A stretch of 64,000 nt of DNA from Roseibium sp. (lineage in GTDB: Bacteria; Pseudomonadota; Alphaproteobacteria; Rhizobiales; Stappiaceae), in assembly GCA_017643925.1 (NCBI GenBank), contig JAEPML010000003.1, positions 62,001 through 126,000 on the forward strand, read 5' to 3'. Each line of letters opens with the position of its first letter. The stretch's first letter is position 1. The position numbers were made by a program, and so were the translations under genes. The notes below the pieces were generated by a model that saw nothing but the letters and a program-made list of their open reading frames with translations, was not told the origin of the DNA and made no database searches. This document shows positions 1 to 9,465 of this stretch, piece by piece.

Positions 1-521
1 ACGTCAGCGAAGGCACCAATGTGGCGGTGTCGGTCGGCAACTACTTCTCCACCATGCTCGACCAGTCGATGAACTGGAAGGATGCCGAGGAGCTCTGCGC
101 CAAGTGGAATGGCCAGTTCGCCCTGAAAGGCATCATGAGCGTCGAAGACGCCAAGCGCGCAGTCGATATCGGATGTACCGGGATCATGGTGTCCAACCAT
201 GGCGGCCGGCAGCTGGACGGGTCCCGCAGCCCGTTCGACCAGCTGGCTGAAATCGTTGACGCGGTCGGCGACAAGATCGACGTGATCTGCGAGGGCGGCA
301 TCCAGCGCGGCACGCACGTGCTCAAGGCCCTGTCCGTCGGGGCAAAGGCCTGTTCAGGTGGCCGCCTCTACCTCTACGCCCTGGCCGCGGCCGGTCAGGC
401 GGGTGTCGAACGGGCGCTCGGCAATCTCAGGACCGAGATCGAACGCGACATGAAACTGATGGGCATCACCAGTCTCGATCAGCTGAGCCGTGACAATCTG
501 CGCTTCCGCAATCCGCTCTGA
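1..521 (+). CDS. lldD: L-lactate dehydrogenase / FMN-dependent alpha-hydroxy acid dehydrogenase (C-terminal part)
   Basis: This is the C-terminal part of a gene that begins before the window; the frame is open from base 3. The protein family oxidises L-lactate (or a related 2-hydroxy acid) to the keto acid with FMN as cofactor. The motif SNHGGRQLDGS carries the catalytic His and the substrate-binding Arg. The ICEGGIQRGTHVLKAL stretch is the FMN phosphate-binding segment, where most relatives have DGG instead of EGG. The following GRLYLYALAAAG and ERDMKLMGI segments are also typical. The gene lies 43 bp before a D-lactate dehydrogenase gene on the same strand, so the pair probably lets the cell use both lactate isomers. 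The exact hydroxy-acid substrate cannot be fixed from this fragment. Confidence 0.85.
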   Translation, partial: VSEGTNVAVSVGNYFSTMLDQSMNWKDAEELCAKWNGQFALKGIMSVEDAKRAVDIGCTGIMVSNHGGRQLDGSRSPFDQLAEIVDAVGDKIDVICEGGIQRGTHVLKALSVGAKACSGGRLYLYALAAAGQAGVERALGNLRTEIERDMKLMGITSLDQLSRDNLRFRNPL

Positions 522-564
522 ACATGCTTGGATGCAGCAAAGGCACAAGGAACGATAGAGCCAC

Positions 565-2271
565 ATGCAGGATCTGACCCCCAATGCCACGCCTGAGCAA
601 CTGGTTGCCGCCTTCAAGGCAATCGTTGGCGGGCGCCACGTCATTACCAATGCAAAGTCGATGGAGCGGTTTTGCAAGGGCTTCCGATCCGGAGAAGGCA
701 AGGCGCTCGCGGTGGTGCGACCCGGAACGCTGCTTGAACAGTGGCGGATCCTGAAAGCCTGTGTGGCTGCCGACAAGATCGTCATCTTCCAGGCCGCCAA
801 TACCGGCCTGACGGAAGGCTCCACGCCGAAGGGGGAATATGACCGGGACGCGGTCGTGGTCAGCACCACACGCATGGACGCAATCCAGGTCTTGAAGAAC
901 GGGGAACAGATCGTCAGCTTTCCCGGTGCCACCCTGTTTGCGCTTGAGAAACTGATGGAACCGCTCGACCGTCAGCCGCATTCGGAGATCGGCTCGTCCT
1001 GCATCGGTGCGTCGATCGTCGGCGGTGTCTGCAACAATTCCGGCGGCGCCCTGATCGAGCGTGGCCCATCCTATACCGAACTCGCGCTCTATGCCCGGAT
1101 CAGCGAGGACGGCAGGCTGGAACTGGTCAACCACCTGGGCATTGATCTGGGAAGCGACCCGGAAACGGTGCTCACCCGCCTTGAAACCGGTGACTACACT
1201 CCGGAAGATGTCGAGGACACCAACCGCAAGGCCTCGGATACCGATTATCACCGCAAGGTGCGCGAGATCGACGAGCCGAGCCCGGCGCGCTTCAATGCGG
1301 ACAAGCGCCGCCTGTATGAAGCTGCCGGCTGCGCCGGAAAGCTCGCGGTCTTTGCCGTGCGCCTTGATACCTATCCGAAATCCAGGGAAAGCCAGGTCTT
1401 CTATATCGGCACCAACGACACCGCGGTCCTGACCCGGTTGCGCCGGCATGTTCTCGCGCATTTCGAAACCCTGCCGGTGTCGGGTGAATATATGCACTCC
1501 GAGATCTACGACATTTCAAAAACCTACGGCAAGGACACGCTGGTTCTGATCGACAAGCTCGGGACGGACTGGCTGCCCAAAATCTTCGCCCTGAAGGGTT
1601 GGGTCGATGCGCGCTGCTCCAAGATCCCCTTCCTCCCGGGACACCTGACCGACCGGACCATGCAGATCCTGAATCGCCTGTGGCCCAACGTCCTTCCCAG
1701 GCGTATGGAAGACTTTCGGGAGAAATACGAACATCACCTCATCCTGAAGATGCGCGATGACGGTGTGGCTGAAGCGGAAGCGTTCCTGAAGGACTTTTTT
1801 GAAAAGGAAGCCGGAGACTGGTTCGCCTGTACGCCGCGTGAGGGCAAGATTGCCGGGCTTCACCGGTTTGCCGCCGCTGGCGCTGCCGTGCGCTATCACG
1901 CCGTCCATTCAAACGAGGTGGAGGATATTCTCGCCCTCGACATCGCTCTGCGCCGGGACGACCGTGACTGGTTTGAAACGCTGCCTGAAGACGTTGAGGA
2001 AGGGCTGCTTCACAAGCTCTATTACGGTCATTTCTTCTGTCACGTGCTTCATCAGGACTACATTGTGAAGAAGGGCCACGATCCGAAGAAACTGAAGGCC
2101 AGGATGCTGGAACTGCTGGACGCCCGCGGTGCGGAATACCCGGCCGAGCACAATGTCGGGCATCTCTATGTCGCCAAGCCGGACCTTGCCGCGCATTACC
2201 GCGAGTGCGACCCGACCAACAGCCTCAATCCGGGCATCGGCAAGATGTCACGGAAGAAGTGCTATCACTGA
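565..2271 (+). CDS. dld: D-lactate dehydrogenase, FAD-dependent, quinone-linked (copy 1)
   Basis: The 568-residue protein has the normal length for the peripheral-membrane Dld family, which oxidises D-lactate to pyruvate and passes electrons to quinone. The N-terminal half is an FAD-binding PCMH domain, with QAANTGLTEGSTPKGEYDRD near residues 72-91 and GASIVGGVCNNSGGAL near 150-165. The C-terminal half is the Dld membrane-binding domain, with AAAGAAVRYHAVH and YYGHFFCHVLHQDY. It follows the lldD fragment by 43 bp and is probably co-transcribed with it. A second full-length copy of the same family lies inside the island at 54297-56003. A strong bidirectional hairpin closes the unit downstream. 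Confidence 0.93.
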   Translation: MQDLTPNATPEQLVAAFKAIVGGRHVITNAKSMERFCKGFRSGEGKALAVVRPGTLLEQWRILKACVAADKIVIFQAANTGLTEGSTPKGEYDRDAVVVSTTRMDAIQVLKNGEQIVSFPGATLFALEKLMEPLDRQPHSEIGSSCIGASIVGGVCNNSGGALIERGPSYTELALYARISEDGRLELVNHLGIDLGSDPETVLTRLETGDYTPEDVEDTNRKASDTDYHRKVREIDEPSPARFNADKRRLYEAAGCAGKLAVFAVRLDTYPKSRESQVFYIGTNDTAVLTRLRRHVLAHFETLPVSGEYMHSEIYDISKTYGKDTLVLIDKLGTDWLPKIFALKGWVDARCSKIPFLPGHLTDRTMQILNRLWPNVLPRRMEDFREKYEHHLILKMRDDGVAEAEAFLKDFFEKEAGDWFACTPREGKIAGLHRFAAAGAAVRYHAVHSNEVEDILALDIALRRDDRDWFETLPEDVEEGLLHKLYYGHFFCHVLHQDYIVKKGHDPKKLKARMLELLDARGAEYPAEHNVGHLYVAKPDLAAHYRECDPTNSLNPGIGKMSRKKCYH

Positions 2272-2296
2272 CGCGCGTATATGAGACGCATTCGTG

Positions 2297-2334
2297 AAAA
2301 CGGCCCCGGCGATCATCTGATCCGGGGCCGTTCT
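2297..2334. terminator. Bidirectional hairpin between convergent genes
   Basis: The sequence AACGGCCCCGG is followed after 12 bases by its complement CCGGGGCCGTT, with A-rich bases on the left and TT on the right. It lies between the stop of dld (2271) and the stop of the CBS protein gene (2360), so it can end transcription from both sides. Confidence 0.75.
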
Positions 2335-2359
2335 GCGTGATTAATGCGTGGAAAGAGCG

Positions 2360-2884
2360 TCAGCCGACAATCATCTGCTTCATGCGCAGGGATTCGTATT
2401 CCAGCTCGTTCAGCCGGAAGTTGACGACATCTCCGATGGTGATCATGCCACAGAGCTTTCCGTCGTCCAGCACCGGCATGTGACGGAACTTTCCGTCCGT
2501 CATCTTGCGCAGGATCGTCTCCAGCGCATCGGCAGGCGCACAGGTCGTCACCTCGCGGGTCATCAAGCCGTCCACCTGTTGCGGCAAGGTCTGCCCGGGG
2601 GTTTCCGCAAGTTTGCGGACAATATCGCGCTCGGAAAGAATACCCTGCATGTCGCCGTTCTGGTCGGTGACCAGAAGCGCACCGATCCGCTTGTCCCGCA
2701 ACACGGTGACCGCGTGATGCACCGTATCCTGCGGACGCACGGCGTGGACCGCGTCGCCTTTCTGCTCGAGAAGCTTGGCAACCGTGCTCGTCGTCGACGC
2801 CAGATTCGATTCCGTCGACTGGCTCACGGTCTTCTTGTCGGCTTTGTCTCCGCGCATGGGGGCCTGGTAGGATGTTGGGGCCAT
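2360..2884 (-). CDS. CBS-domain pair protein
   Basis: The protein of about 174 residues consists of two CBS motifs after a short polar N-terminus. The first runs from the AVRPQDTVHHAV region to GILSERDIVRKLAE, and the second from VTTCAPADALETIL to ITIGDVVNFRL. CBS pairs bind adenine nucleotides and act as energy or redox sensors; stand-alone CBS proteins of this size are frequent in alphaproteobacteria. The ATG at 2884 was chosen because AGGAAGG sits 9 bases upstream of it, although the frame stays open to 2977. It faces dld convergently. No partner gene is evident, so its target is unknown. Confidence 0.85.
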   Translation of the reverse strand: MAPTSYQAPMRGDKADKKTVSQSTESNLASTTSTVAKLLEQKGDAVHAVRPQDTVHHAVTVLRDKRIGALLVTDQNGDMQGILSERDIVRKLAETPGQTLPQQVDGLMTREVTTCAPADALETILRKMTDGKFRHMPVLDDGKLCGMITIGDVVNFRLNELEYESLRMKQMIVG

Positions 2885-3029
2885 GGGCACTGCCTTCCTG
2901 AAATTCTGATCAGCCTTGTTGGTCGAGCTTACGACAGGCATCCGGAAATACAAGCGGCAATCTGACAGGGTGCGCACGCACCGACAACAAATCGAACAGA
3001 CGCTTTCACATGGAACCGCTCACGCAGTA

Positions 3030-3785
3030 TCAGCTGCCTGCCGTCCCTTTCCTGACCGCATCGGCAACTGTGGTTTCAGGTCCCTCGCCTGACAACACGA
3101 CCTGATTGCGACCCGCGTTCTTTGCCCGGTAAAGAGCCTTGTCGGCCAATGCGAGTGCCCCGTCCGACGTCTGTTTCCCCTCCAGGAAACTCAACCCGAT
3201 GGACAAGGTGCAACGAACCTCCTTGCCGGCGATCCTCACCGGGTTGCCGTTGACCTCGGCGCAGATGGCCTCGGCCCGGCTTCGTGCAAGATCGAGCGCG
3301 ACGTTCGGAAAGAAGAAGACAAACTCCTCACCGCCGAACCGCGCAACAAGCCCGTCAGGCCCGGCCATGTCCCGCAAAGTGTCCGCAATCTTCCGGATCG
3401 TCGCGTCGCCCGCCAGATGCCCGAAGGTGTCGTTGATCGACTTAAAGCGATCGATATCGCAAATCGCGATCGAACCGGTGACGCCCTCACCCAGCTGTTC
3501 GAGACGCTCGAAAAACGCGTTGCGATTTAGCAGTCCCGTGAGCTCATCGTGACGAACCAGGTATTCAAGACGCTGGTTCAGCCTGTGAATGCGCAACATC
3601 ATGCGCGCCACGAAATAGCTGGTCGGAGGCGCCACGATCAACGGCACAGCAACCGCCGGAACCATGGCGTAATATGTCAGTCCTTCGGGGGCGACAAGGT
3701 AGGTAATAAGCAAGGAGAAAATCACCGAGACCACGGTGACGGCAAAGACCAGTTTCCAGGCATCTCTTTCAGTCGCAACTGACAT
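3030..3785 (-). CDS. GGDEF-domain diguanylate cyclase, membrane-bound
   Basis: The 251-residue protein has two hydrophobic segments (about residues 11-32 and 38-61) followed by a GGDEF domain with an intact GGEEF signature at residues 151-155. The segment CDIDRFKSINDTFGH supplies the metal and GTP contacts. The domain should make cyclic di-GMP from two GTP. The usual RxxD product-inhibition site five residues before GGEEF is not present (the bases encode AGPD), so feedback control by c-di-GMP at this site is unlikely. There is no sensory domain beyond the membrane anchor. It stands alone on the minus strand. Confidence 0.9.
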   Translation of the reverse strand: MSVATERDAWKLVFAVTVVSVIFSLLITYLVAPEGLTYYAMVPAVAVPLIVAPPTSYFVARMMLRIHRLNQRLEYLVRHDELTGLLNRNAFFERLEQLGEGVTGSIAICDIDRFKSINDTFGHLAGDATIRKIADTLRDMAGPDGLVARFGGEEFVFFFPNVALDLARSRAEAICAEVNGNPVRIAGKEVRCTLSIGLSFLEGKQTSDGALALADKALYRAKNAGRNQVVLSGEGPETTVADAVRKGTAGS

Positions 3786-4175
3786 GGCAGTCCTGCCTCA
3801 GGGGTCAATCCGGCCCGTCCGCCCAGACAGGCCGAAAGTGAAGTGAAATCCATCACATTCACGGTGATTGATTCGGCCGCACGGATCAAATGAAGCCAGC
3901 AAGTTTCTGCAGCTCGGGACACCGATTACCTGTCGCGGAAGTCCGGACCGGCGCTCCGGAGGACAGCGAACCAAGGGCAGAGACATTTCCCAGAACCGAA
4001 ACCGATCCAGAAACCGCATCTCGCCACCCCGTTGGTGGTGGCCCCGCCCTTCGAAGGCAACCTCTCACCAGTACCAGCCCCCGGTCTATCAAGAGGCCGA
4101 AGAGGGCTGACCAGAGACTGATCGACCGCCTTTTCCAAAAAAGTGCTGCTCAAACAACGCCGGACACCAGAAACG
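3786..4175. other. Intergenic stretch without a convincing gene
   Basis: About 390 bases separate the GGDEF gene from the terminator next to tRNA-Leu. Frames are open here on both strands but their translations are low-complexity, Arg/Pro/Ser-rich and resemble no family I know, so I do not call a gene. It probably contains the promoter of the GGDEF gene. Confidence 0.5.
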
Positions 4176-4204
4176 AAAAAAGCCCCGGAAAACCGGAGCT
4201 TTTT
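4176..4204 (-). terminator. Rho-independent terminator downstream of tRNA-Leu
   Basis: AAAAAAGCcCCGG, a short AAAA loop, then CCGGaGCTTTTT gives a stem with A- and T-runs at both sides. It lies about 40 bases past the 3' end of the tRNA on the minus strand and can act in both directions. Confidence 0.8.
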
Positions 4205-4245
4205 CGGTGTTTCTGGACTGTCTCGGACAATCTCAAACGGGAACT

Positions 4246-4332
4246 TGGTGCCCAGGAGAGGACTCGAACCTCCACGCCCATAAGGGCACTAGCACCTGAA
4301 GCTAGCGCGTCTACCAGTTCCGCCACCTGGGC
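4246..4332 (-). tRNA. tRNA-Leu (CAG)
   Basis: Read on the minus strand the gene starts GCCCAGG and ends CCTGGGC-A-CCA, giving a seven-pair acceptor stem with an encoded CCA. The anticodon arm is CTAGC-TTCAGGT-GCTAG, so the anticodon is CAG, decoding CUG. A long variable arm (GTGCCC...GGGCGT) and the T arm with GGTTCGAGTCC are present, as expected for class II tRNA-Leu. A terminator follows. Confidence 0.97.
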
Positions 4333-4512
4333 TGTGAGGGCGGCTTGTAAGGGCCGGGCCCAGGCTTGTCAATCACTACCTGCGACTTTTTTTGCTCATT
4401 CACAAGGAGCCCTTCACACTTGGGACGCAAAGGTCTATGAGACTGGGGTGCGGTGACGGCGGAATTGCTTGTCCCGCACTCATTTTCGGGACGCGACACA
4501 AGGCATTTGAGA

Positions 4513-5487
4513 ATGTCCACACCACTTAACGGCAAACTCGTTACAGTTTTCGGCGCATCGGGCTTCATTGGTCGCCATATCGTTCAGGCGCTCGCCAGGC
4601 GCGGTTACCGCGTGCGTGCTGCCGTTCGCCGGCCGGACCTGGCCACACACCTGCAGCCGCTCGGCGCTCCAGGCCAGATCATGCCGGTTCAGGCTAACCT
4701 GCGCTATCGCTGGTCGATCGAACGCGCCGTGATCGGCGCAGACGCCGTCGTCAATGCGGTCGGCATTCTCGCACCTTCCGGCAAGCAGACCTTCGACGCG
4801 GTGCAGGCTTTCGGCCCTCGCGCCATCGCAGAGGCTGCCCGGGCCGCCGGGATCGACCGGGTGACGCATGTATCGGCGATCGGCGCAGATGCCGACAGCA
4901 AATCAGCCTATGCCCGGACCAAGGCTGCCGGTGAAGCGGGCGTGCTGGAAACGCTTCCGGACAGCATCATCCTGCGCCCCTCCATCGTGTTCGGCCCCGA
5001 AGACGATTTCTTCAACCAGTTTGCCGGCATGGCCCGCTTTTCACCGGCGCTGCCGCTGCTGGGCAACGGCGTGACCAAATTCCAGCCGGTCTATGTGTGC
5101 GACGTTGCCGAAGCCGTTGCAAAGGCCGTCGGCGGCGACCTGGCAGCCGGGTCTATCTACGAACTTGGTGGACCGGAACAGAAAAGCTTCAAGGAATGCC
5201 TTGAACTGATGCTGGAGATCACGCGGCATTCCAGGGCATTGCTGCCCATTCCTTTCCCCATCGCGTCCGCCATGGGCAAGATCTTCCAGGTGTTCCCGGG
5301 CGCGCCCTTCACCGAAGACCAGGTGGAACTCCTCAAGACCGACAATGTGGTTTCAGACGCGGCCGTCAAGGACAGCCGCACCCTTGAGGGCATCGGCATC
5401 AAGCCGGCGACGCTGGCCTCCATCCTGCCGACCTATCTGGACCGGTTCCGCGAGCACGGGCAATATGATGCCCACCGCCCTGCCTGA
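4513..5487 (+). CDS. NAD(P)-binding protein of the NDUFA9 / atypical SDR type
   Basis: The 324-residue protein starts with a Rossmann nucleotide-binding motif, GASGFIGRHIV, followed by the atypical-SDR fold (HVSAIGADADSKSAYARTKAAGE, then RPSIVFGPEDDFFNQFAGMA). Alphaproteobacterial relatives are annotated as complex I NDUFA9 subunit family proteins and resemble the mitochondrial accessory subunit; their bacterial role is poorly known. The usual catalytic YxxxK is represented by YARTK. The frame is open from 4453, but ATG 4513 aligns best with the family start. It is a single gene followed by a 270-base spacer. Confidence 0.85.
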   Translation: MSTPLNGKLVTVFGASGFIGRHIVQALARRGYRVRAAVRRPDLATHLQPLGAPGQIMPVQANLRYRWSIERAVIGADAVVNAVGILAPSGKQTFDAVQAFGPRAIAEAARAAGIDRVTHVSAIGADADSKSAYARTKAAGEAGVLETLPDSIILRPSIVFGPEDDFFNQFAGMARFSPALPLLGNGVTKFQPVYVCDVAEAVAKAVGGDLAAGSIYELGGPEQKSFKECLELMLEITRHSRALLPIPFPIASAMGKIFQVFPGAPFTEDQVELLKTDNVVSDAAVKDSRTLEGIGIKPATLASILPTYLDRFREHGQYDAHRPA

Positions 5488-5759
5488 CGGGCGTTGAACA
5501 GCCATTTTCTGAAAGCGGGCTTCGGTCCGCTCAGACTGCTGACAAAGTCCGATGCAGAAATTGCTTTCCCGGCCTTGAGTCGGGACCTCACTTATTCTGT
5601 TGATTGGGGGGAAGAGGTCCCGGATCTGCGCTTTACTTCGTCCGGGACGGCATCGGAGGTTTGTCAATAAGCTGAAGGGCCCCGGCCCGCTTTTTCTTTG
5701 CCCTCCATTGCCGCCTTCAAACGCTTCGCCTAGGCTCTTCTTTTCAAGGAGGGCGCTGC

Positions 5760-7022
5760 ATGTCTTTTCTGACCAAGATCACTTTGCTTTTTGTCGTTTT
5801 CGTTGATCTTCTCGGCCAGGGCCTCGTGTTTCCGATCATCAACAGCCTGATCATGGAACCGGGCACATCGATGTTGCCGAAGGACACGTCGGATGCCGTG
5901 CGCCACTTTGATTATGGCCTGATCATCGGCGTCTTCTTCCTGTGCTGGTTTTTCGGCGCGCCCTACATTTCCAAACTGTCGGACGTGATCGGTCGAAAGA
6001 ACGCGATCCTGATCTGCCTGTTCGGCGCTCTCGGAGGCTATGCGCTGACCATTGCCGCGCTTTACCTGAACAGTTTCGTGCTGTTGATCCTCGGGCGGGC
6101 GATCACGGGTCTGACGGCGGGAAACCAGCCGATCGCGCAGGCCGCCATGATCGACGGCAGCGTCGATGACGAGGACCGCAATCGCAACATGGGCTACATC
6201 ATCACGGGTGTCAGTTTCGGCCTGGTGGGCGGCCCGATCATCGGCGGATTTCTCTCCGATCCGATCCTGCTCGGTGATTTCGCCAGCATCAGGCTGCCCT
6301 TTTATGCCTGTTTCGTGCTGGTCCTGATTGCCGTGCTTCTGGTCGCCTTCTTTTTCAAGGACAAGCATGACCGGATTGCCGAGCAGCAGCCTTTCGTGTT
6401 CCGTCCGATGGAAATCCTCGAACTGCTCTGGCAGATCACGAAATACCCGATCGTGATGCGTCTGACCGTGGTGTTCCTGTTCTTCCACATTGCCAATCTG
6501 TCGTTCTACATTTTTGTCGACAACTACCTGACCAGCCGCTTCGGATACGGCACGCTTGGAGGCAGCATGGTCATGCTGACCATCGGTGCCGCACTGGCGT
6601 TTTCCAGCACATTCCTGGTGGTCCCGGCCCAAAAGCGTTTCAGCAAGGAAGCGATCCTGGGCACCACATTCGTGGTCTGGGCCCTGTCGGCAGCGGCCTT
6701 TGTCGCCTCTCCGGTCGCCTGGCTGACCTTCATTCCGGTGTTCTGCTTCTATTTCGTCTTCGGGATCGCCTATCCGACCTTCCTGGGCCTTTATTCAGCG
6801 GCCGTCAGCGACGAGGAGCAGGGCTGGGTCATGGGGGTCACCATTGCCGTGTTCACGCTGGTGGCAGGCATCATCTCGCTGATTGGTGGTGAACTGATCG
6901 GTCTCGATCTGGACCTGCCGTTCTTTGGGGTCATCATCGCGGCAATCGTTGCCCTGATCGTGATGTTCATTGCCTGGAACAAGCCCGAGATCCGGACGCT
7001 CACGCGCCGTTCCGACGGCTGA
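5760..7022 (+). CDS. Major facilitator superfamily transporter
   Basis: The 420-residue protein is hydrophobic throughout with the segment pattern of a 12-helix MFS carrier. The loop after helix 2 reads SKLSDVIGRKNAIL, the family's Asp-x-x-Gly-Arg-Lys/Arg motif, and GRAITGLTAGNQPIAQAAMID matches the TetA-like/DHA1 drug:proton antiporter group. The N-terminus FVDLLGQGLVFPI is also typical of that group. The substrate cannot be read from sequence; an efflux role is most likely. AAGGAGG lies directly before the start, at 5747-5753. The stop codon is embedded in a terminator hairpin. Confidence 0.88.
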   Translation: MSFLTKITLLFVVFVDLLGQGLVFPIINSLIMEPGTSMLPKDTSDAVRHFDYGLIIGVFFLCWFFGAPYISKLSDVIGRKNAILICLFGALGGYALTIAALYLNSFVLLILGRAITGLTAGNQPIAQAAMIDGSVDDEDRNRNMGYIITGVSFGLVGGPIIGGFLSDPILLGDFASIRLPFYACFVLVLIAVLLVAFFFKDKHDRIAEQQPFVFRPMEILELLWQITKYPIVMRLTVVFLFFHIANLSFYIFVDNYLTSRFGYGTLGGSMVMLTIGAALAFSSTFLVVPAQKRFSKEAILGTTFVVWALSAAAFVASPVAWLTFIPVFCFYFVFGIAYPTFLGLYSAAVSDEEQGWVMGVTIAVFTLVAGIISLIGGELIGLDLDLPFFGVIIAAIVALIVMFIAWNKPEIRTLTRRSDG

Positions 7023-7047
7023 CATCCTGAATGTCAGCCGCCTTTTC
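7017..7047 (+). terminator. Terminator overlapping the MFS stop codon
   Basis: GGCTGACAT, a five-base loop, ATGTCAGCC and then GCCTTTTCC form a nine-pair hairpin with a short T-run. Its left arm contains the TGA stop of the MFS gene. Confidence 0.75.
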
Positions 7048-7062
7048 CTGTGGGACGGCAGT

Positions 7063-7296
7063 CTAGTCCCAGTACTCCGCGCCGAGGCGGTCATGGTGCA
7101 GACTGCGATAGCCGGAATGTGTGCGTACCAGGCCAATGTCCTGCAGCTCCTTCTGTGTCAGACGAGACAAAGCACGGGCGGTAGCGCGGCGGCGGTAAAT
7201 GCGGCCAAGCTCGGCGGCACATGCGCGAGGGGCAGATAACAGGACGCTGCGAGCGCGAGCGCGGCTAACGAAAACGGTTTCAATCTCAAGGCTCAT
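7063..7296 (-). CDS. DUF1127 (YjiS-like) small protein
   Basis: The product is a basic protein of about 77 residues. Its C-terminal half carries ALSRLTQKELQDIGLVR, the DUF1127 signature (arginine-rich, often found in alphaproteobacteria; some members affect stress, RNA turnover or phosphate and carbon metabolism). The ATG at 7296 was chosen over an upstream start because TAGGAGAAGAG precedes it at the right distance. It is divergent from the WYL regulator gene at 7445. Nothing in the context shows its specific job. Confidence 0.8.
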   Translation of the reverse strand: MSLEIETVFVSRARARSVLLSAPRACAAELGRIYRRRATARALSRLTQKELQDIGLVRTHSGYRSLHHDRLGAEYWD

Positions 7297-7444
7297 CTCT
7301 CTTCTCCTAAGGACAGATGTCGCCCGGTGCCCCGGGGACAAAGAGGAGAATGGCAGGGCAATCCTGACAGCTGTGAGTCAGGTTTGATCTTGTTATGTTC
7401 TCACGATATGATTTTTTTGACTCAACGCCTCGAAAGCCCTCTCC

Positions 7445-8473
7445 ATGAACCCGATTGAACGTGCTCTCGGCATCCTCCTGCTATTGACCGGCGGCAAGCT
7501 GGTCCCCGCAACCGCGCTGGCGGAACGGTTCCAGGTGTCTTTGCGAACCATTTACCGCGACATCGACCGCCTGATCGCCCTTGGCGTTCCGGTTGACGCG
7601 GAGCGCGGTGCAGAAGGTGGGTATCGGCTCGCAAGCGGCTACTTGCAGCCTCCGGTCGCACTGACGCGCAACGAGACCGCAGCCCTGATTTCCGCCATGT
7701 CGCTGGTGCGCAGCAGCCGGACGGTACCGCTCGCCGACGACCTGACATCTGCGGAAAAGAAGTTGCTTGCCTCCCTGCCCAAATCCGTTCACGGCTTGCT
7801 CAAGGATGCCGAACGCATTGTCGGAATTGAACCGATACCACCGGACATTTTTCACTCCGGCACCAAGGCGGAACCGACCGAGGACTGGCAGGCAGCGCTG
7901 GACGGGTTCATGGCCGGCATTCTGGACAGCAAGCGGGTCCGCTTCGAGCATGTCAATCCGTCACGCAAGACCCTGAAAGCCCATGACGTCGAGCCCTACG
8001 GGGTCATGTTTGACCGGGACCTCTGGTATCTCGCCGGACGTTGCGTCGATACGGACACGACCAAGGTCTACCGGGCGGACCGGGTGCGGAACCTTGAACT
8101 CAGCGGGATGTTTTTCAGGCCGGACAAGGATTTTTCCATCCAGAAGCTTCTCGGCGGCGCCTGGCTGTCCCAGGCCATGCGCCGCTGGGAACAGGAAGAG
8201 CAGATTGCGAAGATTGTCGTGACCGCGGCCCAGGCACGGAAACTCGGCGCCGACTGGTATTATCGCCACGCCATTTTCACGCCTGCAGATGAGGGCAAGG
8301 TTCTCATCAGCGTGCCCAGCACCGAGCGACTGCGTATCCTGCCCCTTGTCCGCTGGCTGGGGCCGGGCGCCGAGCTCATCGGCCCGGAGAGCCTCCGCAA
8401 GGAGCTTGCCGTTGAACTTGAGGAGCTGGCAAAGCTCTATGGTTCCACAGTCCCTCTGGAACAATCAGCCTAG
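7445..8473 (+). CDS. YafY-family transcriptional regulator (HTH + WYL domain)
   Basis: The 342-residue protein has an N-terminal HTH_11 winged helix (residues about 5-58, with [26 protein letters not shown]). The C-terminal WYL domain includes [19 protein letters not shown] (WYL is written WYLAG) and the C-terminal WCX part ending [18 protein letters not shown] domains sense ligands such as nucleic-acid fragments or nucleotides. Its last nine bases overlap the 3' end of uppP on the other strand. It may control the divergent DUF1127 gene or itself; there is no further evidence on targets. Confidence 0.9.
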   Translation: MNPIERALGILLLLTGGKLVPATALAERFQVSLRTIYRDIDRLIALGVPVDAERGAEGGYRLASGYLQPPVALTRNETAALISAMSLVRSSRTVPLADDLTSAEKKLLASLPKSVHGLLKDAERIVGIEPIPPDIFHSGTKAEPTEDWQAALDGFMAGILDSKRVRFEHVNPSRKTLKAHDVEPYGVMFDRDLWYLAGRCVDTDTTKVYRADRVRNLELSGMFFRPDKDFSIQKLLGGAWLSQAMRRWEQEEQIAKIVVTAAQARKLGADWYYRHAIFTPADEGKVLISVPSTERLRILPLVRWLGPGAELIGPESLRKELAVELEELAKLYGSTVPLEQSA

Positions 8474-9271
8474 AAAATACAGCCCGGCGAAGCCGGCAAG
8501 GCCGACGAAGATCCGCCACCAGGCAAAGGGGGCAAAGCCATGGCGGGAGACGAAGTCAAGCAAGCCGCGCACCACGAAGACACCTGCGATGAAGGATGCA
8601 ACGAAGCCGATCGTGATGATCATGGCATCGTCTGCAGAAAGAACGTTGCGGTTCTTGTAAAGATCATAGGTGAACGCGCCGGCCATGGTCGGCATGGCCA
8701 GGAAGAACGAGAACTCGGCCGCCGACCGTTTGTCCGTTCCCATCAGGAGCGCGCCGGCGATGGTCGCACCGGACCGCGAGACACCGGGCACCATGGCAAG
8801 GCACTGGGCGAAGCCGATTTTCAGGCAGAGCGACAGCGGATAATCCATGACATTGGTGTAGCGGGGCTTGAGCGGCAGACGGTCGATCCACAGCAGGATG
8901 ATCCCGCCGACAAGCAGCGTCGTGCAAATAAGGGCCGGTGTTTCGAACAGGACTTCCTTGATGAAGCTGTGCAGAAGAACGCCGATGACTGCGGCCGGTA
9001 GAAACGCGATCAGGATGCCGAAAACAAATCTTCGGCTGGCCGGATCGCTCGGCAGCGATGTGGCCAGTGTCCACAATCTGGCGAAGTAGACGGACAGAAT
9101 CGCCAGGATGGCGCCAAGCTGGATCAGAACCTCGAAGGTCTTGCCGGTGCTGTCGAACCCCAGAAAATGCCCCAGCAGCAGGATATGGCCGGTGGAAGAG
9201 ACCGGAATGAACTCGGTCAGACCTTCGACTATTCCCAAAATCAGAGCATTTACAATCGTTTGGCCGTCCAT
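8465..9271 (-). CDS. uppP: Undecaprenyl-diphosphatase
   Basis: The 268-residue integral membrane protein dephosphorylates undecaprenyl diphosphate, recycling the lipid carrier for peptidoglycan and surface polysaccharides. The conserved region [14 protein letters not shown] is near residues 16-29, and the second signature [19 protein letters not shown] is in the middle; both form the active site of the BacA/UppP family. The ATG at 9271 has GGAG 12 bases upstream; an upstream in-frame TTG at 9289 is less likely. It is monocistronic and tail-to-tail with the WYL regulator. Confidence 0.95.
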   Translation of the reverse strand: MDGQTIVNALILGIVEGLTEFIPVSSTGHILLLGHFLGFDSTGKTFEVLIQLGAILAILSVYFARLWTLATSLPSDPASRRFVFGILIAFLPAAVIGVLLHSFIKEVLFETPALICTTLLVGGIILLWIDRLPLKPRYTNVMDYPLSLCLKIGFAQCLAMVPGVSRSGATIAGALLMGTDKRSAAEFSFFLAMPTMAGAFTYDLYKNRNVLSADDAMIITIGFVASFIAGVFVVRGLLDFVSRHGFAPFAWWRIFVGLAGFAGLYFLG

Positions 9272-9465
9272 TGTGAATCTTGTCTCCAAATGACTTGATG
9301 AAATCCGGCCAGACTCTGTATGTCTCGCGAGAGGAACCGCCGACTATTTGCCGGAGCAATCGGTTTCCGTCAAACCCTTGATAACCAAATTCTGGGCAAA
9401 CTGCCGCTAATAGGTTTTTCAAGTTTTGGCTTAGTCTCGCCACAGTTCAGGCTCTAAACCCTTAA

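Noticed and set aside
3890-4456. 188-codon plus-strand frame across tRNA-Leu
   Set aside because: It reads through the terminator and the tRNA gene on the other strand.
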